Of a DNA stretch of 64,000 nt, positions 23,780-36,760 are shown one piece after another. Under the pieces are notes generated by a model, which saw only the letters and a program-made list of their open reading frames with translations, searched no databases and was not told where the DNA came from. Location of the stretch: contig NC_081844.1 in NCBI RefSeq assembly GCF_963259705.1, positions 102,202,671 through 102,266,670 of the forward strand. The letters run 5' to 3'. The translations under genes and the position numbers were made by a program. The stretch's first letter is position 1, and every line of letters begins with the position of its first letter. Origin of the DNA: Myotis daubentonii (lineage: Eukaryota > Chordata > Mammalia > Chiroptera > Vespertilionidae).

Positions 23780-24070
23780 CTACCAGGTACTGTCAGATGA
23801 CTGGAAAATGAAAAGACACATTCCTTTCCCTCGGTGTTTACAGTCTTGAGGGTGGTGTGCACTGGGGAGACATATTCTAGCTAAATCACAGCAAAAGTGG
23901 AAAATTGGAACTCAACACATTTTAAAGAGAAAAGTGACATAATGCTTTAAAAGTCTAAAATAAGGGGGGATTTGACTCAGCCAGAGAGATCACGGATGGC
24001 TTCCCAGAAGAAGTGACTGGTGTAGAGCTCTAAAGGGCAAATATGAGTTTGGTAGATGAATAAGGGAGGA
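23780..24070 (-). mobile_element. LINE-2 fragment
   Basis: 'ctcggtgtttacagtcttga' (the antisense of the L2 'gtaagctccatgagg' region) and 'cacggatggcttcccagaag' keep L2 order. Diverged. Confidence 0.6.
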
Positions 24071-24099
24071 AAATACATTTCTGATAAGTGCTCACCGTC

Positions 24100-24250
24100 A
24101 GCCTCATAGCATATGAACAGCATCTTCTTGCTAGACTGTAAACTCCAAGAGTACAGGGTTGACGTCTTTGTCATCTTCCGTCACCTCTGAGATAGTGCTT
24201 AGAAGCACTAAGTACATGCATAGTAAATATTTGTTGAACGAATGGATGTT
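24100..24250 (+). mobile_element. LINE-2 3' terminus
   Basis: 'gctagactgtaaactccaag' followed by 'agtaaatatttgttgaacga' is the classic sense L2 3' end. Confidence 0.72.
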
Positions 24251-24364
24251 AATAGGAAATCAATATGTGTTTGTTGAATGAAATAAAAAATAACTGCTGT
24301 GCCCTCATCTCATTGGCTTTATTTGGGATACAATTAAGAAAGACACATAGTTTAGTCAAACAAC

Positions 24365-24532
24365 ATGGATTTTGGAGTCAAACAAACTATGCCCCCCTTA
24401 TTCTGGCCCTGTCCCCTTGGGGACATCTGGGCATCTCCGTCTGAGTCTCCCTGTGTGTGCAATGGGAACAGGGATGGCTTCACTTCAGGGTTGTTGGAAA
24501 GATTGTGATGGTGCGTGAGCAGCACCTAATAA
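24365..24532 (+). repeat. MIR fragment
   Basis: 'ggattttggagtcaaacaaa', 'gtgcaatgggaacagggatg', 'cagggttgttggaaagattg' follow the sense MIR consensus. Confidence 0.75.
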
Positions 24533-24754
24533 TAGGGTGACACCAAGTGCAAGTCGAGACAAAAGTGCTGTCAGTGTTATTCGTGTTAGGACATCGGTAA
24601 ATTTCAGGCATGCCATTTGTCAGACTTGTAGGTTGGTAAAGACAGGCCAGATACAAGTTACAATCAAGAGAGTGTTATCATCCAAGTGTCCACCACAGCT
24701 TCGCCTTTCTGGAAATGCCTGGAGTTCATCAGTGACCTCTGGTATTATTGTTGC

Positions 24755-24970
24755 TTTCTTTTTAAATTGAATGTATTGGAGTGATATTGGTTAATACGAT
24801 TATTCAGTTTTCAGGGGTACAGTTCTATAACACATCATCAGTATACTCTATTGTGTGTTTACCACCCCAAGTCAAGTCTCTGTTCATCACCATTTATGCT
24901 CCCTACACCTTCTTCTACCTCCCCTCTCTCCCTTTCCCTCTGGTAATCGCCATGCTGTGTCTGTGTCTAT

Positions 24971-25013
<43 letters not shown>

Positions 25014-25192
25014 GTTTCGTTTTTTTTAAACCCTTCCCCTTTTTCATCTAGCCCCCCAACCTCCCTCTCATTTGATGGCTGTCAGTCTGTTCTCTGTATC
25101 TATGAATCTGTTTCTGTTTTGCCTGTTAGCTTATTTTGTTCAGTAGATTCCACATCTATGTGATATCATATGGCACTTGTCTTTCAGTACCT
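24755..25192 (-). mobile_element. LINE-1 3'-end fragment (antisense)
   Basis: On the plus strand 'ggggtacagttctataacac', 'accccaagtcaagtctctgt', 'ggctgtcagtctgttctctg', 'gtagattccacatctatgtg' and 'ggcacttgtctttcag' are the reverse complement of a laurasiatherian L1 3' end and 3' untranslated region. The GT tract at 24973-25010 lies inside it. Spurious plus frames 24781-25163 derive from it. Confidence 0.85.
24973..25010. repeat. GT dinucleotide microsatellite
   Basis: Uninterrupted (GT)19 within the antisense L1 3' region. Confidence 0.97.
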
Positions 25193-25640
25193 TGCATTTT
25201 ATCCCCTGTGCCTAAGAGTCAGATTGCCAGGTCTAGATTCCCGGATGCATTGATTATAATTGACTGGCAGTTGGCAAAATATTCTGGGGCCTCAATTTTC
25301 ATCTAGGGTTGACCGTACAGTGTTTGGATGGGATAAAAATCAGGTACTTCACAGGCATCGGATAGCTCGGAGTCTGCACAGGGTAAGGAAGCAGTAACTG
25401 TTAACTGTTAGTAGTTCAACCGCCAGGCACTGCTGGGGTTTTTTGTCAATTACCCTGTAACGGAATCAGCCCTTCCTGGGCAGGGAATTGCTTCCTTTGG
25501 AATCCCTTTACAGAAAGAAGAAAAGCTGCTTTTCTCTGAGTTCTGGAAGCTTACTTTCCCCAGTATCATGCCCTCAGGTGCAGGTTGTGGGCCCCTGAGT
25601 CATAGAGGGGCTGAGGTCCCTGGATCCAACCTCTGCCTTC
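25193..25640. other. Unique stretch upstream of the CpG island
   Basis: No repeat recognised. Composition rises in G+C toward the island. Confidence 0.4.
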
Positions 25641-26174
25641 TCCCGTCTCTAGAGTCTAGAAGCCACGGAGCTCGGCTCTGCCCCTCTCTGCGCTCCTAAC
25701 CCTGGAAGGCGCGATCTGGGGTTCCAGCGGAGCACTGGGCATGCTCACAGCCCAAGGCAGGCTCGGGGTGTCCACAGGACGCTCTGGCTCCTGTGCGCCC
25801 CTGTGTGCAGAGACCCGGGTGCAGCTGCCGGTTCATCCGGTTTCGCAGATCTGAAGCCTCGGTATGTGCAGCCAGGAAACCTACGCTTCCCTGGCAAACC
25901 CCGAGGCAGAACTCAACTCTGCACCACTTGGGGTTTGCGCTTTCAGTATCAGGTCTTGGAAACGCCCGGTTAGGGTTCCCTCTCCAGACAAAGGGGTGCA
26001 CGTGGCCCTGGCGCCCCCCTTTCGCAGTCATGAACCCCTCCCTGGCCCCCTACCCCGCAACCGCAGCAGCCGCAGCCCCAGCGCCACCACCCAGCCCCGC
26101 CAACCTCGGCCTTTGCGCGCGCTCTGGGGACTCGGGGATTGGTTCGCCCTCCCCCGGGCGGGTGGCATGCAGCA

Positions 26175-26178
<4 letters not shown>

Positions 26179-26226
<48 letters not shown>
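26179..26226. repeat. GT dinucleotide microsatellite in CpG island
   Basis: Uninterrupted (GT)24, followed by about 110 bp rich in TGTGCG and GCGC steps. Length polymorphism is expected. Confidence 0.98.
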
Positions 26227-26228
<2 letters not shown>

Positions 26229-26339
26229 GCGCTGCTGTGTGTATGTGCGTATGTGCATGTGCATGTGCGCGCGCGTGAGTCTGTGCGGCGCGCGGGCGGG
26301 CGCCCGTGTGCGCGCGGGGGCTCGCGTGCAGGAGCCGCT

Positions 26340-26587
26340 GGCTGTGCGTGCGTGTGTTATGGGTTTGATTCCAGAGCAGGTTGCACATTGGTCCTGGGTG
26401 GCTCGCAGGCTCAGGTCGTGCTTGGGCATCCTCCTCCTCCTACTCATTTCCGAAGTAGCAGCAGCAGAAACACCAGCAGCGGCGCCCGCAGCCGCTGCTA
26501 CGTCGGCGGCAGCGGCGGCAGCTCAGCAGCACAGCCGGCCGAACTGTGCAGAAGCGAGCACCACCGTTTGGGGAGTTCGGGGGGCGG
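26340..26587 (+). other. Putative non-coding or signal-peptide first exon
   Basis: GC-rich sequence with CTCCTC, CAGCAG and GGCGGC triplet runs, typical of neuronal/developmental gene leaders, ends at a donor-like CGG|GTAAGA (GT at 26588). One frame from the ATG at 26359 begins MGLIPEQVAHWSWVARRLRS and continues into a hydrophobic leucine run (LGILLLLLI), then alanine-rich sequence. It could be read as a signal peptide, but the alanine run is a GCN-triplet artefact and I recognise no family. Both 5'-untranslated exon and chance are possible. Confidence 0.3.
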
Positions 26588-26753
26588 GTAAGAGGGAGGA
26601 GGGGAAAAGCCTGTCTTGGTCTTTGGGATTATTTTTTCCCCTTCTTTCCCTCTCTCTCTTTCTTGAGGGTGTGTTGCCCCCTCGAAGTAAAGGAATTTTG
26701 CTCCAAAGCGAGCTGGGACCGAAGACTCTAGGCTAAGTTATCTCTCTATGTAG

Positions 26754-26790
26754 ATGGTGTCAGGGAGCGAAGCTACTGACCGAGCTGCTG
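26754..26790 (+). other. Possible 37-bp micro-exon with ATG
   Basis: A pyrimidine-containing acceptor-like 'ttatctctctatgtag' ends at 26753; the next bases start ATG GTG TCA GGG AGC and run open (MVSGSEATDRAA) to a donor-like CTG|GTAAAT at 26790. It is also compatible with being the 3' end of a longer leader exon. I do not recognise the peptide. Confidence 0.25.
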
Positions 26791-29700
26791 GTAAATGTTT
26801 TTCACTTCTTACTCTTTAATGCTTAAGGCTTTCGCCCCCTTTTCTTTCTTCCTTGTTTCCCTCCCGTTGCTCCTCATTCTGCAATAGCTCCTGAATCAGC
26901 TGCAGTTCCCTTTTTCTCTCTCTCTCTCCTTGCGTTTGTGCAGTTTGCAACTTGTTTCGTGGTTTTCTATGTATATATTTTTTTCCTCCTTCATCCTCAG
27001 TTGAATGCTGGAACATGTAAATTCGGCACTTCGGGAGGTCATCATTAGTTGCATGAGTTTGGGGGTGGGGGAGGGGGAAGATTGGTAGAGCAGGCTGTTA
27101 TTTCCCTGCAGAAGGACTGCCGCTTTCTCTGTAATGTTCATCGCAATTATAGGGATTTTTTTTTAGGATGCATTTTAACGTTGCCTTGATATTTAAGGTT
27201 ATCCATCCCCAGGATTACAATGCATTTTTGATTCAGTTTTGACAGCATGACAGATGCCAGCGATTCCAGAACTACTGTAGGATACACGCTGGCTAAAATA
27301 TTCCAAATTGGGGGAAGAACAATTTGCATTCCAAAAGAGAATTTCTTTAAAATGCTGTTTTGCATCACATTGCTGCAGATTTGCAGGAGGCAAGAATAGA
27401 CACCACTACTCATATTGCTTGCAAAAGATAACAAACATAGAAGTGGTTTTAGTGCATTCTGTCCTGTTCTCCGGTGATTGAGCTATTGCTAAATTTACTT
27501 AATAAATACATGGAGGGCTATGGAGAAGGAGGGAGATTGCTGGATTTTTTTTTTTTTAATTCACAATTGTGAGTGAGGCATGTACAATTTCTAACCCTAA
27601 ACCAGCCCTCTCTTAGATCTCCCTTGAAGTGCACCTTGTCAGTCGGGGAGGGGGAGGGCATTTTCTGCTATACACATGTATAAAATTATTTAAAATAGCC
27701 AGCATAATGCATGCAAATTGAACTCTGACTCTTTTCTTAAAAATGGAACTGACTTTGTAACGCTTGCTTCCAGGATCTGTTTTAAATCTGATTTAAAAAT
27801 TAATATACAACAGTTCTTTAATGCATTCACATCGTGTAAGTTCTTGGGAGGGCTCTTAGCCATTAACCATGTTTCATTTGCTTTACTCTTTCCCCCACCC
27901 TGAGTTTTCAGTTCCAGTTCAGTAGAAAAACTGAAGGGTCAATAAGCAAAGGCAAATCAGCAGTTTCAAAAGAAATCAGTGTGTAGTTGTAAAATTTCTG
28001 CTAAGCCACAGGAAAATGAGCTAAAATAATAGCAGCTTAAATGTAGGGAGGGAAGCCTGGGGTAGACCAGGTGGCCGTTTCAGTATGTGTTTTACCATTT
28101 TGAGGAGCTCTGAACTCTAGACTCAGTTGGGGAATCCAGCTCAGGGATGCTCTGAGGGACACACACTTTACAAGTGAAACTAGTATTTAAGGAAGCCTGC
28201 TTCTGCTATTTGGTTGCCACATCATAGAACAGCACATTACCTATGTGCAAAGAGTATGTTTGCAATAATACTGTTAAACTTTGTTAAAATGTAAACTTAG
28301 CTGCTGTTGGAAGAACAGCATAAGATGGTATAGCCTGTTAAGGACTGAAGGGCAAAACAAACTGTAAATGAACTCAACTAGTCAGACCCTCCTTTATGTA
28401 GAAGAAAGCCTACTCCAAAATACCCTGCAAATACACCTGTTCTTGGTCGACTGTGTTGACAAAAGCTTTTCTTGAAATGGTGGAACAGATTCCTGAGATC
28501 TATAGCCTATTGCCTCTTTTATAGGCTGCTAATGATAACAGGTGTTTTATTTAGAAGAAAAGCTCAATTGTACTCATGGTTCTCTTGAGATGGCAATATT
28601 GCAATTTTACAGTACTTTCATGGACCCTTACATTTACCATTTTGGTCAAGTTGAGGTGTGGAGGGAAACTCAGCCTCCATTCATTAGGAGCACAATGGTC
28701 TTTGAGTAAAGCATGTGTTTGAGTACTAAGGAAAAATACATTTATATGATAAACTACCATCCTAAGAACCCAAGTCTTCTAAAGCAGCATGGTTTTCCCA
28801 TTCTAGGACCCAAACCAGACAGCAGTATACCCCAGGCTGAGCAGCTGCATTATTTTTCTGGAATATTCCACACAGATGAGCATGAATAGTCAATTGACCA
28901 GGCTAAGGACTCATTTCACGTAGCCCATGGGGCAAAGTTTCTAATTGTTATGTAATATATTCAGAGCATGAATCTACTTACCAAACATCATAATTAGCTT
29001 CAGTTTCAGCACCTTCACTAGATGTGAAGACCGAGTCCATTGATTTAAAGAACCTATTCTTTCCTGCTGGGCTTGGTTCTTACCCACTCACTCCTCTTTC
29101 TACTTCTAGTTCCCCGGCAACTTCTGAAAAGCTTTGAGAATTTGTGTTAAACTATTAAACATATCTACATTTTGGGTATGATGCCTGGTTAGATTAGTGC
29201 TCATTCAGCTGGATTGGTAATTATTCTTTATGGTTCTGTGTTATAGTGTTAGTGGATTGTTGGTGATATTATTATTATTAAGTTTCCATTAAATCTTAAT
29301 GAAGCACACTTTAACTTTCTATGCCTGATGTTGATCTCAGATTAACATGTCAAAATAATACCATTCCCTTGCTAAGCTTGTTGGTAAATTAGTTTATTTT
29401 TAATAGGCATGGCATCTGGCAGTGTTCAGAGAAGGTAACTTATTGGGGGGGGAGGGGTCTATATAGAAAGAGACTGTTGGTTCATGAAACTTCTGAGTCA
29501 CATTCTCCTGGGTTGTTAGGGTTCCTGTTTTCATTTTGGTAAGGTAAGAGGTTTCTTTGCCTGGATGAGGTGTTTATATGCTAGATCTTCTGAATGTTTC
29601 TTAGAATGAATTGCTAGTTTTTCCATTGTGTAATTGGAAGGGACTTGGAAGTACTTGTGTGTTTTTAAGGAAAACTTGTATTAGTGAGTGTTTCCATACT

Positions 29701-32700
29701 CTTTGTAGACTAATTTTGAGAAGTGAATTCTAGTATAATATGGTCAAGGTCATTGCCAAGGGCCTTTTGATTTCTCCCCACTTGAGAACTCAAACTTAAA
29801 CTGAAAGCGATTTAAAGAGGTATAACTTATATCAAGCTACAACCTTAAACAGGGTCGTGTCAAATGCTTGTTTTTGTCTCTCATTACTTTGTGTGAAGCA
29901 ATGGTTTATCCTTTGAATTACTGGTTCCTCTGAGCCCTGTGTACTCACAGGGAGAAACCTTCCACTCTGCACTCAGCACATGCAACAGATTCACAGCCCT
30001 CGGGGAAGATTACAAGAACAGTTTTGGGGAGTGGTAGGGTAGAGGATAGATGTCTTTTCATATGTTCCTAAAGGAAAGCGATGCAGCAATATTTTATTAA
30101 GTGTATTATAGTTTCAATTTAGATAATACCCCATTTAAAATCTCGTGAAACCAACAGTAATTTTATAAGAGTCCTGTGTGGTGATGGCAAATAGTAGCTT
30201 TATCAAAGTGTTTCTTTGTAATCTGGTTTCTATTTTGCTTTATAAAAGGGACACTCACATTATTCAGCATTTTGTACTATCAGTAACATGTATTTTAAAA
30301 ATTATTTTGAGTTGTTTTGTCTACCTAGCAAAGATAAACCACTGCTTAACATAATTATTTTAGCAGTGTTGAGAGTATCCTGCTCCTGTTTCCAAAGGAT
30401 TCCATGAAGTTGAAGAAGTATAAAATCTTTTCCCTAAAACATGTTACTCCCCACCCCAGTCTACTTAATACATTGCATACTATATTGTGATTTTGAACTT
30501 GAATATTTCAGCCCTTTTATGACTTCTTACTGGCAAAAAAAAAAAAAAAAAAAAAAAAAGCTGCGTGAGCAGTAGTTTGCAAATAAAGTTCCTTTATTAT
30601 TGCTGAAAGACTAACTGGTCCACCTCTTCTAAGTGTCGAATTAAGAGCCTTTTAGGCAAGAAGAATTGTTGAGGAAAAAGTGCAGTTGTGTGCTTTTTGG
30701 AAGTAGTGTGCATAAAAAGAGAGCAGGTGTTTTAACTCTTTTCATATAAGGTCCGTGAATAGAAATCAAGACTAACTAATATAGCACTATGTTAAAATAA
30801 AATTCATTTTCCCTAGTAAAGATCCCACTCCCAGGATAATATGAATGGATCTTTGACTCTGATGGAATAATTAACTGCTTTCCTTACCTTGTCACTATTG
30901 TTAGCTCTGGCCAGAATCTTGGTGATGGATGCTAAAGATCCCATATTTATCTCAGGAAAATAGGAGTGCGTGGTTTGGAGGAAAGACATGGTTTCTTTAA
31001 AAGTTTGGATTTCTCAGGTGCGACTGCTGTTCCTTCAGAGGAGGCTTGGCCCTCATTGGTGTTTGTGTAGATCACCCAGGACCCCTCCCCAGTGCTACTG
31101 CTGTCCCTACTGCAGTTCTGCCCCAGGTTATTTTCATAGCCATATGGTGTTAGGTTTCTTAGTTTAGTGGTTCTTCTCATCACATTCATTTGTGATTTCT
31201 GGAATGTGAGGCAGATCTATAAAAGTTTGGAATTCAGCTTTTCAAAAGACAGTTTCTTTCATTGTTCTGTTGACTAAATCACCTAGCAGTGTAGGCTCAA
31301 GCCTGTTAAAAAAATATTAGACATTTTGTATGATCCACTTGTGTTCATATGAACTTGGTAAATTATTGAATTCTAAGTTATATCAAAGGGAGTTAAATCC
31401 TGTAGAATAAAGAACTTATTTATGAATTTGGTTCAAAAGAATAGGTCATTTGTTTTTTTTGGTTTAATTTAGCCCCCCCCCCCCCAATTTTCAATTTACC
31501 TATTAGGAAGTAATGACTAATTCTGGAGAATATGATTTATGCGATGAAGACAAAATTAATAATAACATAACATTTAAAATCTTTAGAGAGGACAATTCTA
31601 TAAAGTATTCTTTTGGAAAAGGCTTTATATGGAAATGTCATTTTTATTATTGCTTAGAATTTAACTGATACTCAATATTTTGACATTTATCCTACTTTAA
31701 TTAGAGGACTAGGGGTATATATAGAAAAAGAAACATATCATTAAATAGAATTGATTTTGGTAAAGGTTAAAAGAATCCCATCATGTGAAATAACAATTTC
31801 ATAAAATTGTGTAAGGTGCTTGCTATATTTGTAACATGTTTTAAGAAAAAGTGCCACTTCAAAATTTTATTTGGAATGTTATAAATAGTCAAGTTAGGGT
31901 CTGAGGTTATTTCTATGAATGATATTGAACTATTGGTAAAGATAACTATGCCCATGTGGATGACTAATTCAAACAGTAAATATCTACATAGCTAAAATCA
32001 TAGTTATTATTAGAGACTTAGTGATGTTAACTGTGATAATTTTTCTAAACCATTTCAAGTGTGAAGTATATGGTTATATATCCACATTTCAGGAGATATT
32101 ACTTAGAAGGAACATAGGCAAATTAGAGCTGTGGGAAAGTTTTCCTGTCTTTTAATTTTTTTATTTCTTCAATGAGCAGTATTTGGATTCCCAAGACAGG
32201 CCATGTACTGTACTTTGCTAAGAGCTAACTCTCATGGCCAGATTAATTTGTCACCAAAATGTGTCTAAGAAAGTAAATGGGAATGGGGTGGATATTTTTT
32301 TTTTTAAAGCACAATATAAAACTGTTCTTTGTGTCACTCAAGAGTGTATTAGAAAAGTGATTTAATTTAATTTTATTTTAGGAGTTACTCCGGCAGTAAC
32401 CATATACACATACTTGCCCCTTATTCTCCTTCGAGGACATCCAGTTCATTTCCATTCATGTAGTCTGGTGTGATATGACACCTGGAATTGTGCTCTGTGT
32501 CCAAGTTTGGTACTACCTTCACGAATTTAATGGAGGCATGCGGACAGGGCAGGTGTGACATTTTGGGAAGAGGATGTAGATGGAGGGTGTAGTCTGTAGT
32601 TGAGTACCGTTTCCTTATAGTGATAATCATGTCACTAGTTTTATTTTTAGCCTCACCTACACTTCTTGAGAAGAGACAAACTGCTTCTTTATGTTTAACC

Positions 32701-33926
32701 CTAAGCATAATATCATTATTACAAAAACATTTCACAGTGGTTAGGGCTCTGCAATTTGTGGGACCCGGAATCTAATTTTTCTCCTCTCTAATCCTGTTTA
32801 TATATCCCTGCATATAATCAGACTCAGTCAGATGAAACCAATTACTAAGGGGGAAAAATCAAATTTATTTATTATATTTATTGGATGTGTCTGTTGCTTA
32901 ATTATCCATTGGCGAATTTACATGTGGCCACAGAGAGGGCGGCGGATGAATGTGGAAAAATGATCGATCATCACTTCTCACAGTCCACAGGAGGCTGCCA
33001 ATAAAACAAGAAGAAAAAAAAAAGTCCTTTCTCATTGCTATCAATGTGGGGACCTAACAACTGAAAAGCAAGTATCACCCCCCAAATCTGTTTGGCTGGA
33101 CATAGAAAAATCTGGAAAAGATTGGGAATTATCCATCCTTGTCAGACTTTTTAACTAAGTACTCAGTGATAGGAAGAAATGTAAGGAATTCTGTACACTT
33201 TGAAATAAATAAGGATTTCCGCGTTCAAAGGTGTGTGTTAGAAAACTAACTCAAGTTACCCTAAAAGAAGATGAGCAAGTCCACCTTTGGGCTGTGCCTT
33301 GAACTGTGGGAACCTGGGGAGCTGGGGGCGTGGGGTGCGGTTCGGTGGGTGTGGAGGCAATGTGATCGGCAAGGTGGTGTTTGCAAAGTTATTGATCATT
33401 AGATGTAGCTCTAATGAGCAAATGCTCAGACAGCACCGCTAAAGCAGTGAATTAAAATAGATACTGTGTTTGGTCTTTGATAGTAAAGACATACACAGAC
33501 TTTCACTTTTGGTCTCATGTATTTTTGTTACAAAAATTTCTACCTCAATCAAAAATGGTTTTCTGCTCTTCGCTTTGACATCCCTGAATGTTTAAGGGAT
33601 TCATCCTGAGCATGGCTATGTCTTCTTATTTTCCCCCCATTTGTTTTCTTCAGACCTTTTGGGAAATTTGTCGATGTGGAACTTGTTCTTCAAAATGGAT
33701 CACTGAAATAAGCACCGTTTCAAGTAAATGTGGTGAGGCTAAATTGTGAACAGAAGCATCTTCTTTATGGAATTCCTCAATTCCAGGGACCACTAAATTT
33801 TTATAAATCAGTCCTATTTTTGCCCCAGGGTAGAATGTTTTTTAGGAACTTTAGGGAGGAAAAACAAGCCACTTTTGGACTTGAGGCATTTGAAAATTGT
33901 CTTCAAGAAAACACGGAATGAAATGT
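26791..33926. other. Repeat-poor 7-kb stretch downstream of the CpG island
   Basis: Over about 7 kb I see only short low-complexity tracts: poly(T) near 27549, a G-run at 29442, an A25 run at 30535-30559 and a C-run near 31474. No SINE, LINE or DNA transposon was recognised, in contrast to flanks of similar length. The open frames are short and show no domain. This fits a first intron or regulatory domain of a developmental gene, which is inference. Confidence 0.45.
30535..30559. repeat. Poly(A) tract
   Basis: Twenty-five consecutive A. No retrocopy body or target duplication was found beside it. Confidence 0.9.
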
Positions 33927-34172
33927 CTTTGTTGTGGTGTTGTTCTTAATCCTCGCATGAGTATATGTTTAGAGAGAGGAAGGAAGAGAGTGAGAGAGAG
34001 AGAAAGAGAAGGAGAGATGTGAGAGAGAAACATTGATTGGTTGCTTCTTATGCTCGCCCCAACTGGGGACTGAACAGGCAACCTATGTATGTGCCCTAGA
34101 CTGGTAATCAAACCCGCCACCTTTTGCTGTACCAGATGATGCTCCAACCAACTGAGCCACTGGGTAAGAGTT
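33927..34172 (-). repeat. Ves-type SINE
   Basis: Plus-strand reading: GA-rich tail, 'gagagagaaacattgattgg', antisense B box 'actggtaatcaaacccgcca', and 'caaccaactgagccactggg' as antisense head. It has an exact 11-bp target duplication, 'gaatgaaatgt' (33916-33926 and 34173-34183). Confidence 0.94.
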
Positions 34173-34183
34173 GAATGAAATGT

Positions 34184-34739
34184 GTTTTAAGACATGCAGT
34201 ACTTTAGAGAAGACAATGGATAAATTGTGATTTCTTGTTAATTACCATTTACTTGGGGATGCTGCTATTGACGAAACTAAGCATTGCAGATTATGCTTCT
34301 TTCATATTTGGCTGCAAAGAAATTAAAATGCAACATGAATCTTAAGAATCAAAAGGGAGAGGTGCTTTTTATACCTGTTGACTTAGCAAGAAAATGTTAG
34401 AGATGAGCTAAATTTCATATGTATTCTAATCTATATTTTTGAAAGTTCTTCTGAAATAACCTGATAGAATAATAGTTTTAGTATAGAATAAAAGCTGTCA
34501 TCAGCCGATTCACTGTGAAAGCCACACATTAAATAGATAGAGAGCTTGAACTTGGCTTTCTGCAACCGTGATTTTTTACTAAGCTGCTCCCTAAGGCCAC
34601 TCTAGGTATCTGAGGGGCACCGGTGCTTTTATATGATTTGTGTATGTTCCATAGATTGTGAAGTCTATTCCTGGGTAATTTTCAAGTTGAAATTGTGTTA
34701 CGGCTACCCAGAAGGTTGTCATCTCTTGGTTTTTGTCTT
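34184..34739. other. Unannotated stretch
   Basis: Nothing recognised. Confidence 0.4.
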
Positions 34740-34860
34740 GTCAGTCAATTCATAAGTGTTTATTAAGCCCCTATGGGGTGTACACAGAATCAGGCACAGT
34801 GTGTGTGTGTGTGTGTGATTGGTTGCTGATCTAGGAGCCTACATTCTATAGGCAAAAGTA
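34740..34860 (-). mobile_element. LINE-2 3'-end fragment
   Basis: 'tcaattcataagtgtttatt' followed by 'aagcccctatggggtgtaca' and 'gagcctacattctata' match the antisense L2 terminus; an 18-bp GT run lies inside. Confidence 0.55.
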
Positions 34861-34966
34861 CTGTTATATGTGGGTATATGTATATATAAAATATTTTAAT
34901 TACAGAAGTTAATAGTTTTTTTTTTGTTTTGTTTTGAAGAGCTTTGCCAGGGTTATAATTTCTCAT

Positions 34967-36123
<1,157 letters not shown>

Positions 36124-36131
36124 GGCTAAAG

Positions 36132-36442
36132 CAGCGGTTCTCAACCTGTGGGTCGCGACCCCTTTGGGGGTCGAACTACCCTTTCATAGGGGTCGCCTGA
36201 GACCATCGGAAAACACATATATAATTACATATTGTTTTTGTGATTAATCACTATGCTTTAATTATGTTCAATTTGTAACAATGAAAATAATTCCTGCATA
36301 TCAGATATTTACATTATGATTCATAACAGTAGCAAAATTACAGTTATAAAGTAGCAACGAAAATAATTTTATGATTGGGAGTCACCACAACATGAGGAAC
36401 TATATTAAAAGGTCGCAGCATTAGGAAGGTTGAGAACCACTG
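36132..36442 (+). mobile_element. SPIN-like non-autonomous hAT element
   Basis: Ends 'cagcggttctcaacct' and 'aggttgagaaccactg' are near-perfect terminal inverted repeats. The subterminal 'gtgggtcgcgacccctttgg' and 'gtcaccacaacatgaggaac' match, as I recall, the SPIN / URR1-like elements. A perfect 8-bp target duplication 'ggctaaag' flanks it (36124-36131, 36443-36450), the length expected for hAT. At 311 bp it has no room for transposase. SPIN elements are known for patchy distribution across tetrapods and are interpreted as horizontally transferred. Orientation is arbitrary. Confidence 0.9.
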
Positions 36443-36453
36443 GGCTAAAGAGA

Positions 36454-36760
36454 CTAATTCCGGCTAATGTAAACGGAAGATAAATGTGTTAGATGGACAT
36501 TGGGAATCACAAAATCCCCAGGAAATGTGGAACCGGGCACGTCTGCTTCAGCCACTGAATACTGGGTGCCCAGCTGGAGCCCTCCACTCCCCTGGCACTG
36601 GGCTGTGCTGTTGCCATTAGCATCAAGCAGCACTATTGCCCCAGATGTGTGGGTGAAATAAACCCTCGTTCTTTCTCCTGGGATCCCTGGCTCTCTAGTC
36701 AAAGTTCTGGGCTGGTGCGTCCATCCGCTTGGCTGCATCTCAGTGACGTGTCCATACCCC
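36454..36760 (-). other. Unidentified 300-bp segment
   Basis: A 94-codon minus-strand open frame covers it, with moderately higher G+C than the flanks. The reverse complement reads like part of an old LTR or MER repeat, but I cannot name a family, and the peptide shows no domain. Confidence 0.3.

Larger units (their letters stand above)
25640..26600. promoter_or_regulatory. CpG island, candidate promoter
   Basis: CpG dinucleotides are frequent here and rare elsewhere in the window. GC-box-like motifs are visible (for example 'cccgggcgggt' near 26153 and 'ggggggcggg' near 26578). The 48-bp GT tract and a GCGC-rich segment sit inside. Such islands commonly mark vertebrate promoters; which strand is transcribed cannot be decided from sequence alone, though splice-donor-like sites favour plus. 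All long open frames across it (up to 290 codons on plus, 139 on minus) run through the GT tract in several frames at once, the mark of a composition artefact. Confidence 0.7.

Noticed and set aside
25864..26736. 290-codon plus-strand open frame across the CpG island
   Set aside because: It passes through the GT tract and GC-triplet runs, and several other frames on both strands are open over the same bases. This is a composition effect with no domain.
30535..30559. Poly(A) tail of a processed pseudogene
   Set aside because: No gene-like body upstream and no target duplication around the A-run.
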